Assembly: GCA_025331435.1 (NCBI GenBank)
Contig: JAIWNI010000076.1
Coordinates: forward strand, 62,001 to 126,000
Direction: 5' to 3'
Length of the DNA: 64,000 bases
Source: Choanephora cucurbitarum
Lineage: Eukaryota > Mucoromycota > Mucoromycetes > Mucorales > Choanephoraceae
Positions 54,597 to 64,000 of the stretch are shown one piece after another (position 1 is the stretch's first letter; the number at the start of each line of letters is the position of its first letter). The notes beneath the pieces were generated by a model. The model ran no database searches, was not told where the DNA came from, and was given only the letters and a program-made list of their open reading frames with translations. Made by a program: the position numbers and the translations under genes.

Positions 54597-55785
54597 ATGT
54601 CAGATGTGTAAGTAGCTAGAAGTCCTTCCTTACTGTATACAAAAATACTCATGTATTCAAATAAACAAAAGGCAGCGTATGATACTAGATCCTGGTAAGA
54701 CTCACTTATTAGCAGTATGAAGTCGCGCTGTAATATTTCTAACCACGGCTACAGCTATTCGAGACTGGGTCTTGATACCCATTATGATTGTCATGGTACT
54801 AGTCGGCATCCTTCGTCATTACATCACCATGTTGATTACAGGCACACCAAAAAGACCACAATTTAAAGCCATCCGAGAATCGTAAGAGTCATTCTGATAA
54901 GATGGATAACAGATGTTGAACATGCTTTTTATTTTTTGTGGTTTGCAGTAAAGCTCTCTTGAGCGGTTTACGTCTTCGATCGATTGGCAACTATGTACCT
55001 CAACATGCATTCAATGTCCGTAAAGCCTATCTAGCTGATGCTTTTGAGAAAGGAAAATACCTCAAGAATCCTAATGCTACCAAAGAAACAGTAGGCCCCG
55101 TCAATCCAATGACAGATCCTGATATGATGGAAGGCATGATGGAAGGTATGAAGAAGCAATTGATGAACATGGTGCCTCAAATGGTGATTATGGGCTGGAT
55201 CAATTTCTTTTTCCAAGGATTTGTTGTCAGTAAGTATATGGAAAAGGAGAAGAGGGTTTCATGAAAGCACAGGTACTAAGTGGATTGCTTAGTTAAGCTT
55301 CCTTTTCCTTTGACACCTCGATTTAAGCAAATGCTACAAAGTGGTGTAGATACACGAGATATGGATGTGACTTGGGTATCTTCTCTTTCATGGTACTTTT
55401 TGAATCTCTTTGGTCTTGGTAGCGTTTTCTCATTGATTCTGGGTGGTGAAAATGGTAAGCAGAAGGGATGAGACCAGAATTCATTTTGACCAACGCAAGC
55501 TTTGTTTTATCAGCTGCTGGTGTAGACATGACTGCAATGAGCACTATGCCTGGTATGATGCCAGGTCAAGGACAACCAGGACAACCTCAAGACTTCAACA
55601 AATTGTTCCTGGCTGAAAAAGAAAACATAATGATTACACCTCATGAATGGGATTTAGAAGATATAGAGGAAAGACTACTTAAGAAATATGGAAAGCCAGT
55701 TGTCCCTAAAAAAGTGGTCGAAGAACCCAAGAAGCCTATTTCAGTACGTGAAAAGATCAAGGCTGCTCAAAACAAGCGTAAATAA
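54597..55785 (+). CDS. EMC3: ER membrane protein complex subunit 3
   Basis: Six exons: 54597-54607, 54672-54694, 54755-54881, 54949-55229, 55293-55454, 55514-55785, giving 291 aa (human EMC3 261). EMC3 is the Oxa1/YidC-related core of the ER insertase that places tail-anchored and multipass proteins in the membrane. Two tiny leading exons (11 and 23 nt) encode MSDVQRMILDP and join to [20 protein letters not shown], the first helix. Conserved lines are [40 protein letters not shown] and [17 protein letters not shown], before the third helix (SVFSLILGG). The C-terminal tail is cytosolic and charged, ending AAQNKRK. The basic tail is somewhat longer than in animals. Confidence 0.94.
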
Positions 55786-55809
55786 GTAATAAATGTATGA
55801 TTTTTTTTA

Positions 55810-57175
55810 TTAAGTTTTTGATTTTGCCAATCCTACTTGACCTTTTCCGAAATCAAAGACTGAATAATAGCTTCTTAAGAAAGTGTCGCCTAAAACGATA
55901 AAGGGCATATTGGCACCGGCTATACCAGAAAAGCATAGTTCAGGTTCCGAGGTTGATTGTGTTCTAATTAAATCTTTAGGATAGAGAGGGAAATCTTTGC
56001 CATCTAATTGAATGTTAAGTACGCTTGATGTATTATTTGCATAAGCACAGGGAATACGCCAGCCATAGACCAAATCGAATCTAGCGCCAGGAATTGTCTG
56101 ATGAATTGCATTGGATATAGCCAATGGTAAAATGATGAGTGTGGTACCGGTATCGAGTACAGCAGACATAGTGTTACTGATTAATCTATTCTTGTCTACT
56201 GAGATATCAGTTAAATCGACTTGCCAGTACTTCTTGATTGTGACAGGTACATAAGTCAATTGACCTTCAAAATGGTTTTGATTAATGTCTCCAAAGAGCT
56301 AAAGGATAAATAAGTAAACTGACACATCTGGGCTATGTGTACTACAAACTACGTTACCACTTCGCCTTTACCACCATCTTGTGCACGGCCTAAATAGAAG
56401 CTTACAATAGGTGATGAAATTCGACCAGAACGATACATGTCCTCAACTATAGAAGAACTATATCCAATATTAGATAAAGAAGGAAATGCAAGTCCAAAGA
56501 TGCCATCCAATAGAGAATCATAAGCAAACTGAGAAGACAATGAAGACACTAGGCCGAATGTTACATTGGGTTGGCTGAATTTGTCCAGATGAAAAGTATC
56601 TACACCTGCATAGCCAATGACACTTGAACCATCACCATATCGGACTCGCCAGTTTTTTGGTGGGTTGACTGCTTGATGTGTGGTTGACAGGGTCTCATCA
56701 TAAAGGCGATGTGTGTTGCAAGTAGTCTTACACTTGGAGGAAGAAATCCAGATATCAGCACTACCGGTATCAAAGTCGACATTAAACAACTGTGGTGGCG
56801 TCCCAATAGCTATCTGGCCCAGGTACTACGTTATGTGAGACACAAAATGCATGCATGTATTGTTTGCAAGTTGTTTACCTCAACGTCTACATAAGCACTT
56901 TCCAGCTTGATGGACGCTCCGCTTGATGGGTTATAATATTGCTCTTTGCCATCTCTATCTATGCCGTATTTTGCAAGCGCTTTATTGACTCTTGAGAACG
57001 CATCCATGGGTTGTCCTTCTTTACGTAAAAGCGGAACACTAGCTTAGGAGTCAGAAAGATATGTAAGCAACAGTATAATGCTTATTTACTTCAATTGATC
57101 TAGATGACCTTCTGTAGCTGATATTAAGGCCAGGAGAAGCCCACAGAGTACAGATAGATTTGTGCTATAAACCAT
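55810..57175 (-). CDS. Pepsin-type aspartic protease, secreted (mucorpepsin/rhizopuspepsin family)
   Basis: Four exons: 57090-57175, 56879-57038, 56358-56825, 55810-56298, giving 400 aa. It has a signal peptide (MVYSTNLSVLCGLLLALISA), a basic pro-segment (LLRKEGQPMDAFSRVNKALAK), then a bilobal A1 peptidase. The first active Asp is 101 in VDFDTGSADIW and the second Asp is 287 in AVLDTGTTLI. The flap YGDGSSVIGYAGVDTF has the usual Tyr. FIVLGDTFLRSYYSVFDF is the family end. It hydrolyses proteins at acid pH, outside the cell or in the vacuole. There is no C-terminal GPI or Ser-rich extension, so secretion is likelier than wall anchoring. Two Cys pairs (CKTTC and CAY...CFSG) match the conserved disulphides. 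Its stop is 24 bp from the stop of EMC3 on the other strand. Confidence 0.94.
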
Positions 57176-58519
57176 AGTTGGGGTGGTATTTGCTTGTATG
57201 AAAAACAAATTTCATCCAGTTTATATATGAGTACTTGATTGATTGATGCCGCGTTAGAATTTCGCTATATGCCTCACAGTTGTACTTCATTTCAAGCAAA
57301 CATATTGTTGAGCTTATTTTTGACCTTGTCAATCCACATTGTTTGTTCAAACAAAGATACATTATAAGACACCACCCTCGTTTCAGTTCCAAATTTTAGT
57401 AAACATTTGCATGGAGAATTTCTAGCTTCCTTATTGAAAAATCAATCAGCGCTGAATAAGAGCAGCAAACGAAGCTTACTAGATCATTTATAGCTAGCGT
57501 TTGCTTCGCTTGACAGCATAAGCTAAATGTTATACTATGTGACATATAGCATAGCCTTGTTCAAAATCCATTGCCTATGAGAGTTTTGTGGGGTTTCTTT
57601 TTTTTACTATGTTGGAGTCATAGCATCACGTTAAAATTTCATCTGATGTTGACCTTCATGGGTTCAATTGATGTGTAAGCCAATGTTCATCCTTTTTTAT
57701 TTCTCGTAAAACCAGCTGTTCATGGAAAAAATCACCCTCGCTTTTTCAGCAAATGGCAGAAAATAGAGATGCAGTTACATCATACAGACTTCTCTTACTG
57801 GTGCTTGTATCAATTTGCAATCCAATCAAGGGTTTTCAAAGTTGAAAAGCAGTGCTAAATAGTACCCAGCTCTTGGAAACAAAAAGATTTCTATAGAAAG
57901 AAACTATAAAAGATTCTAAATAGTTTGAGCTAACAATATATAGTATGGGCTGTAGCATGCGATGAAGAAGATGTTATTCTTGGCTTCAGTATATTTCAGG
58001 GATCTGTCATGGAAGAACTTGAATCACATAAAAACTAATTTTAATTTGGCTGTTACATAATGTGTAACGTAATACAAACATAAAGGATTTAGAGTCTCGA
58101 TTTGCAGCAACTCATTTAGGTTGTAGAAGTGAAGAGCAGATTTACCATTTGAGCAGTAATTAGGTTAATATTCTATATCAATTAATACTAGGTAAAAAGA
58201 AAAAAAAAGAGGCTGGAATTTTCTGTGTATGTGTAAATTGTATCTAGTGACAATTTATGTTATTCTTTATTTGATTATGCTATAAACCACTTCATGTGAT
58301 AACTGACTATAGGATAAAGACTTTTTTCTAACTTCTAAATCACCATTTGTTTCCAAAGTATACTTCCTAAGAAACCAAATTCAAAGTCTATAATCAGAAA
58401 GTTAGTTACTCTATTGATTGGCATTCGACACACATTAAAAAACAATCAAATTAGCTCGGTATCGGAACCAATCTAATAAGGTACACGAATTTAAAGCTGC
58501 AATTTATTAATCATTCCAG
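57176..58519. other. Intergenic region
   Basis: 1.3 kb with no supported gene; AT-rich. Confidence 0.4.
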
Positions 58520-59542
58520 CTAAATGACAATACTACGGCCTGATCTATAAGGTTTTGGTACAAGCGTACCACAGTCAACTATTTGGAGCGATTCCGAACT
58601 TGAGACAAAGGGCGACCGCTTTCTATGAAATGGAAGTGTAGTGCAATTGATCAATGTATCGCTTGACATGTTTGTTTTTCTGATATCTCCTAAAGAATGG
58701 CTTTTCTTCATTCGACTGATTGCCTTGTGTAGTTTATCTCTGAGAAGACTACTAGGGCTGGATTTTGAGGCTCTTAATGGTATAGAGGGCCGTGGTTGCA
58801 TGAGCAATAGCTCTTCTAGATCTATACCTAAAAAGCTTTGCTTTACAAGGGGCAATTCCTTCACATGCACACCGCCCCGTATTCTTGCCGCGCGTAATTC
58901 ATTGTCAACAATGAAATCGGAGGCAAGAAGTGTACCATTTCTCTCCTTGTTTGTAATAACTGGCATGCTTCTCTTTTCATACCTTAAATGGGTAGCTGCC
59001 TTAAGTTTTGATTCAGTGTAGTAGGTGCTTTGATTCCTTAATTTACTAGAACTAAGTACTTTATGGCTTGATGAAAAGATTTTTGTTTGTTCATTAAATT
59101 TGAGGTGGTTCCTCGGTATTTCTTTTGCTTCGAAATCATGCTTTGCCTTCGTTTCCGATTTAAGAATAGACCGGCAATTGGGCTTATAGCTTGACTTAAT
59201 ACTATAGCCTTTAGAAAATGTATTCTTATTGATTTGTGGTATAGTAGTTGGGCATCGAGGAAAATCAAAGAGAGCTTCAAAATCTATCGACAAATCTTCA
59301 GTTTTTTTGCTATTTGATTGAGATCCAGGTATTGGCTCTGCCATAGTGTCTTTCTTTTGTTTAAATAAAACAAAGAATATCAGTATGCTCACCCATATGA
59401 TTGTTGGAATGTTTGATATAGTGAGCATATAGGTAATAGAGCAGATATGTGATGGTGCATGAAATGCATACAATGTGCTTGCTGCAAATGATCTGGTTAA
59501 TATCGCAGACATCTTTTTGGGAAGATGAAAAGAAGAAATCAT
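58520..59542 (-). CDS. Unknown single-pass membrane protein, 340 aa
   Basis: One open exon from 59542 (or from the in-frame ATG at 59512, MSAILTRSFAAS). A hydrophobic helix at about residues 36-60 (TISNIPTIIWVSILIFFVLF) is followed by a basic stop-transfer (KQKKD) and a long, basic, Ser-rich soluble part with several short conserved-looking islands: GGVHVKELPLVKQSFLGIDL, MKKSHSLGDIRK and PFHRKRSPFVSS. The last two look like kinase or 14-3-3 target sites. No family recognised. The length of the uninterrupted frame in AT-rich DNA supports a real gene. The N-terminus could alternatively be read as a mitochondrial presequence. Confidence 0.65.
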   Translation of the reverse strand: MISSFHLPKKMSAILTRSFAASTLYAFHAPSHICSITYMLTISNIPTIIWVSILIFFVLFKQKKDTMAEPIPGSQSNSKKTEDLSIDFEALFDFPRCPTTIPQINKNTFSKGYSIKSSYKPNCRSILKSETKAKHDFEAKEIPRNHLKFNEQTKIFSSSHKVLSSSKLRNQSTYYTESKLKAATHLRYEKRSMPVITNKERNGTLLASDFIVDNELRAARIRGGVHVKELPLVKQSFLGIDLEELLLMQPRPSIPLRASKSSPSSLLRDKLHKAISRMKKSHSLGDIRKTNMSSDTLINCTTLPFHRKRSPFVSSSESLQIVDCGTLVPKPYRSGRSIVI

Positions 59543-60353
59543 GAAAGAAAAAGAAATGAAAACTTGAAGCGATAATCAAGACGTTGTGTAATCTTTGAAG
59601 GGGAAAAAGTCATTTAAAATCGGAACACATCATCCAAGGAGCTATGTCTTTGGTGAAATTAATTAGATTTTGGGCGATTAAGCTTTATGTGTATCACAGC
59701 AAATTTGGAATACAGACATTATGATCAAAAGACAAAGGCCTTTTAATATGCATATATTTGCAGTTCTACTACCAATTAGGAAAATACGTTTTAGCTTTCA
59801 GAAATAAGTTTACATGAAAAGCCAAATTGCATTGTGATTTTTTTTTCTGAAAATAAATTGGTCGTTTAGCTCTGAAAACAGCTGTAAAAATATCATAGGT
59901 GAAGAAGGAACAGAAATATCATCTGTACATGAAGAAGAATCCTCCAAAACTCAAAAGTTTAACTAATATTTGTAATTGCACTAAGAATTACCAGAATTGA
60001 CTTGAAGCGCTTGAATATGATATCATCATGAAGGACTCTTACAGCACAAATGAAAATTTGTATGATAACATGTCAAGGCAATCATGAGTTTTATTTTTCT
60101 TTTGTATCTACTGTCTATGCTCAGTCAGCACTAGAATTGCATATGTCAGGTCTGTCATAAGAACTTGGTATCAGATGTTCGTAAATACCCAACATCAGAA
60201 AGCTGAACATGAGATAATTCCTATCTGCCAATCAAATGATAGCTAAGGTATCAACGATTATCGTTATACTTGTGATGTAGAAAAAATGTAGAGTGTAATC
60301 TAAACATAAATGGCTTATTTAATAGTAAATACATATATACAAAATACAACAAT
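59543..60353. other. Intergenic region
   Basis: About 0.8 kb between the unknown membrane protein and the phosphodiesterase stop. Nothing recognised. Confidence 0.4.
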
Positions 60354-62002
60354 TCAAGTAGTTGCAGTTATATTAGTCGTGCCTAAATACTGGCACGCAT
60401 CTTCGCTTTTGCGGCGCTTGCCACATTTCTTGCTCTTCCTGCTAATGCTTGAGCTTGAGTGACGATACAAAAGTGTGGTAATATCCTCGCTTTTTCGCCT
60501 AATTTCTTCTTTGTCTTCTTCTTTTGTAGGAGTCATTAACCAGTCTTTGTATTTCTCTGCAAAGTCTTGATGATTGAAACTGACGCTTCTGTTCATTGAC
60601 ATTATTCGCTGCTTGACATCTTGCTCTACAGATGGTGGTATATTAACACTACCAGGAGCTACTGTCATTTGTTTTATTTCTTCTTCAATATCGCCACCTA
60701 AACTTTCCTTAGCGCTAGGTATATTGGTGTTGTTAGGATCAGGCGCTTCTTCCCAGGAAAGTTGAACCCATTCTTCTCGATTTTCGTCGCATCGATCAAC
60801 CAGTTCTTCAGCTTTTGGGAACAATTGACAGAGAGACTCAAAGTAAGGGCGCACAATAAAATCTATAAATCCGACATTGACTTTTGATGGGTTTGCTTTG
60901 TTTCGGTCCATTTGTGGTGATACAGACAGTCCAAGTTCACGTTCCATGTCTCCCTGGCGAAAGAACTCAAGACAGACAAGTCGAGACAGTTGTTGGTAAA
61001 CGTTCCAAGGTCTACATGGATTGCTAATGTCAGCTGCATGAATCAGTATGTTACACATCATCAGCCTTTGCTCCTGGTTTAGATCTGCATCTTCGTCATT
61101 TTTAATGACAGAGTTTGGGGTTTCGTTATTAAAATAGTGTTCCTTGAAATAAACGTATGGGTCTTCCTTGTGATCGAACAAAGGCTTTAGTTGTTTTTCG
61201 TGGTGATGATGGTGATCAATTTTATCTTTTAACGCGGTAATATTATCTCTTAGTGTAAAATGACAAAACATGTCTGTAGCAAGTATCATTTTGACCACAC
61301 CAGAAGAAAAGCTATCTTTAGTCATATGGACGCTTGCTTTGGAGATCTTTTTACTTCTAGTCTCAACGTTTCGCAGAAAATCATGTTTATCAAACAGATC
61401 AAGTGTCATAACAGCAGAGTGGCTTTCAAGAACAGAGAGGTTACTGAAACGTTTAGCTTTTTCTGTTTCACATGATATTTCGAACTGGTTATTGTTACCA
61501 GGCTAAATACAATTGTCAATGTCATTGTACATGCAATCCATGCAGTCCACTTACATGGCCAATATCATGACATAGGCCAGCCAACATAAGCATAGCCAGA
61601 TCGAATTGATCGAGGTACTTGGACATATCATATAATACAAGTAAATGATATAAGACCATAGTGACATCAACAGCATGGTAAAATGAATGGTATGGGTTAT
61701 CTTGATATCCTTTTTCAACGTCGATAAGAAAGTCGAGGAATTCTGATGTAGTAATGCCTAGTGTTCTATTGACACCCATCTTCTTAAATATGCCTGCAAT
61801 GTAACCATACACCTCTGCTCTTTGTTTGTTCAGTAGAGAATAGTCAAGCGAATACCGATAAGGCTGCTTTACTATTTTCAACATGTTCTGAAATAGATCA
61901 AGGTTATTTTACATGCCATTATCCGACAGCAGAAATTTTGTTTACCCTCTCTATTGTGAACAAATCTTTTGTTGATAATGAGTTGTGTCGAAGAATGATC
62001 AT
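60354..62002 (-). CDS. Class I cyclic-nucleotide phosphodiesterase (cAMP-specific likely)
   Basis: Three exons: 61946-62002, 61555-61887, 60354-61502, giving 512 aa. The enzyme hydrolyses cAMP (or cGMP) to 5'-AMP in the cytosol and so limits protein kinase A signalling. The HD-type metal site is complete: YHSFYHAVDV at 85-94, CHDIGHPG at 125-132 (intron at the codon border after CHDIGH), SVLESHSAV, and HAADISNPCRPW. The Q-pocket region has QGDMERELGLSVSPQMDR and VGFIDFIVRPYFESL. A short insert DHHHHHEKQ interrupts the catalytic domain. The basic, Ser-rich C-terminus (RRKSEDIT, SISRKSKKCGKRRKSED) contains RRKS motifs suited to kinase A feedback. The N-terminus is short, without regulatory GAF or UCR domains. 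It resembles yeast Pde2-type enzymes. A DIRS copy starts 157 bp upstream. Confidence 0.94.
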
Positions 62003-62158
62003 GGTTACACACTGATAAAAATTAAAGAAAAAGTCGAAAAATCAAACAAAAAGAAAAAATTAAAAAGAAATATGATTCAATTTTTATTGACATCATCTTG
62101 TATGCATGCTAAAAAAATTACTGCTTCCGAGAGGTTTTCATAGGCTGAGTATCATTCA
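62003..62158. promoter_or_regulatory. Remaining upstream region of the phosphodiesterase gene
   Basis: Only 156 bp lie between the phosphodiesterase start codon and the left edge of DIRS copy 2. Any distal promoter elements are now beyond the insertion. The stretch is AT-rich with poly-A runs on the plus strand. Confidence 0.4.
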
Positions 62159-64000
62159 ATTGTGGGTCGTGCCTACCACAATTGCCGTATGGCTCACTCC
62201 GACTTCGGATGTGGTTAATGGCTCTCTAGCCGCGCTTTTATTCTCAGATAATTAATATATAAAAAAAATTATTACATATTCTATTCTTCATACCTTTCTA
62301 AGCCGCGCACCGTGGAAATGTCAGAACAGTATGAACAACTTACACCTGAAGAAATTAGAGAATTCAGAGCACTCAAACAAAGACTCCAAGCCCAAGAGCT
62401 TCGAGAAGAAGAAGAACGAGAACTCCCAGAAGAAGTTCACCTCGAACTGGAAGAAACTTCGAAGATTAACCTCAAAAAGAAACTCAAACAATACCACCGA
62501 GATACAATCAAGTACGAAGGTGGAAAATGGACTCAAAGTGGGACGATCAACAAGACATATCTCCCAGAACTCAAACGCTACCAATGCGATGCAGCGCAAA
62601 TGGTGTCAGCCATCGGAAAAGGTGCTGACAGACTGCGAACAGCAGGCAGAGGCGCTACCGAGATTTTTAGCGAACTCAAATACATTTTCGAGGAAGGAGG
62701 AGATGAAGAAACACTTCGAGAAACCTTGGAAAAGGTTAGGCGCCTTGCAGTTTACTGTTTCGCAACAGGCAAGGAACTTGACAAAGATGCCAAAGAAGTG
62801 GCCTCAAGAGCAATTAAACTTCCAAACAGCCTCAGATACTTGGAAGAAGAAGATGATGACGAAGGGAAAGATTACTTCTTCAGTACTTCAGACATGGAGA
62901 AAATCCAAAAGACTCGATTTGAAGAATCAGTCCTCAGACAGTCAACAAAACAATTTGGAGGATTTGGACGAGGTCGAGGAAATGGAAGAGGAAAGTACCA
63001 TGGAGACACATCGAACCACAGACACAAGCAACAACAGCAGCCACAACAACACCAACAGCAGCAACTAATTGCAACCACAAACACAAGACAAGAAATATCC
63101 ATAAACTCATCATCAAAAACAATAGAAAAGTCAAAACTAACAAAAACAATAGAAAATTCACAATTAACAAAAACAAAAGATACTCAACATTACACGATAC
63201 CTCAAGATGGGATTCCACCAGGAGGTCGCTTACAACGATTCCTTCACAATTGGAAAAACAAGATACATCATCAATGGCCCTTGTCTGTTATAGAAAAGGG
63301 TTACCAGATTCAATTCCAACATCAGCCGGTACCATGGAAAGTAAAACCAATGAAATTGAACGAGACAGATCAATCAGCGGTGGACACAGCAGTGAGTCAG
63401 TTCTTGAAATCAGAAGTGATAGAGAGATCACCCGATCAGGACAACCGATTTCTGTCAAATTTGTTTACAATTCAGGAACCGAACAAGGTCCGACCGATTC
63501 TAGACTGCAGAAGAATCAACGAATTTGTGCAATGTCATCACTTCAAGATGGAAGGTGTTCCGGCACTGAGAGAGATTTTAGAGGAGGAAGACTTTATGTG
63601 CAAGATAGATCTCAAGGATGCCTACATAGTTGTCCCGATTCATCCAGAGTCACGACGATTCCTATCATTCCAACACAGAGGTACAATTTACCAATACAAG
63701 TCATTGGCATTTGGTCTGAGTGTAGCACCCAGAGTCTTTTCCAACTTGTGAAATTCGCTTTGGAGCCATTGAGAGCGAGAGGAATACGATTAGTTTATTA
63801 CCTCGACGATATTTGTGTTTTGACAAGAACGAAGATGGAGATGGAGAAGACAGTAAACGTCATATTAACTCATTTAACAGATCTGGGATTTATAATCAAT
63901 TATCAAAAGAGCGAGTTACAGCCAAAGCACAACCAGGAATTCTTAGGCTTCAATTTCAACAGCGTGCAGATGAAGATCAGTGTGCCTCAGAAGAAGATGA
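62159..64000 (+). mobile_element. DIRS-type retrotransposon, copy 2 (cut by window end)
   Basis: Nearly identical to the reverse complement of copy 1 from its 5' edge onward: extension ATTGTGGGTCGTGCC, 5' inverted repeat, Gag and the start of reverse transcriptase. It is in the opposite orientation to copy 1. The 5' repeat is slightly shorter in its poly-A run. The remaining 2.3 kb would lie beyond the window. Confidence 0.92.
62318..64000 (+). pseudogene. DIRS copy 2 Gag-reverse transcriptase, frameshifted
   Basis: The frame starts with the same MSEQYEQLTPEEIREF as copy 1 and is open for 477 codons to 63751. It then stops because one base is missing (and neighbours differ) just after APRVFS: copy 1 has TCCAAACTGATGAAATTC, this copy TCCAACTTGTGAAATTC. 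The downstream catalytic YYLDD segment is present but now lies in another frame. The reverse transcriptase of this copy is broken unless a sequencing error or programmed slip is involved. Confidence 0.85.

Noticed and set aside
1..64000. tRNA, rRNA, CRISPR or bacterial operon features
   Set aside because: No cloverleaf with A and B boxes, no rRNA-like stretches and no regularly spaced repeats were seen; the gene structure is eukaryotic throughout.

Overview
The window reads as nuclear DNA of a filamentous fungus of the Mucoromycota, most likely the order Mucorales. The evidence is AT-rich intergenic DNA, many short introns (about 50-90 bp, GT(A/R)AG..AG, often with a CTAAC/CTGAC-like branch site), single-copy fungal housekeeping genes, a pepsin-type secreted protease, and a full-length DIRS-type tyrosine-recombinase retrotransposon. 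The exon models below were assembled by hand from reading frames, splice signals and known family landmarks. For every gene given with several exons the exon lengths sum to a multiple of three. I found no tRNA, rRNA or CRISPR array.

Layout. 1-1,905: non-genic, with coding relics, a MITE-like hairpin and a short DIRS relic. 1,906-14,414 (+): TRA1, the giant pseudokinase scaffold of SAGA/NuA4, with one 9.4-kb exon. 14,596-14,886 (-): a small secreted peptide, divergent from an aldehyde dehydrogenase (15,077-16,519 +), followed by isovaleryl-CoA dehydrogenase (16,661-18,142 +). 18.1-23.4 kb: relics of ankyrin type, an uncertain secreted protein, and a polyQ bZIP factor (20,684-22,170 +). 23,360-25,550 (-): short-chain acyl-CoA (propionate/acetate) synthetase. 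26,262-27,754 (-): M20 amidohydrolase. 28,950-33,146: complete DIRS element on the minus strand. 33,639-35,192 (+): IDH1, the NAD-isocitrate dehydrogenase subunit. 36,437-38,520: a large inverted repeat with identical arms. 38,643-40,729 (-): eIF2A. 41,851-47,114: an old terminal-inverted-repeat element that was invaded by an intact Mutator-like element (43,100-46,921) whose transposase gene can be spliced to an OTU-type cysteine protease domain. 48,048-51,093 (-): ADAM-type membrane metalloprotease. 52,914-54,051 (-): lipid-droplet-type alpha/beta hydrolase. 54,597-55,785 (+): EMC3. 55,810-57,175 (-): aspartic protease. 58,520-59,542 (-): unknown membrane protein. 60,354-62,002 (-): class I cyclic-nucleotide phosphodiesterase. 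62,159-64,000: second DIRS copy, opposite orientation, frameshifted and cut by the window edge.

How the genes fit together. There is no operon logic. The metabolic genes share a mitochondrial acyl-CoA/TCA theme (isovaleryl-CoA dehydrogenase, short-chain acyl-CoA synthetase, IDH1), which is probably chance adjacency. TRA1, eIF2A and EMC3 are core transcription, translation and ER-insertion functions. The ADAM and aspartic proteases act at the cell surface or outside.

The most unusual parts are the mobile DNA: a DIRS element whose terminal inverted repeats, terminal extensions and internal complementary region can all be read directly; two long overlapping reading frames inside it; a nested MULE with a 9-bp target duplication and an apparent transposase-OTU fusion; and a 242/228-bp perfect inverted repeat of unknown origin.
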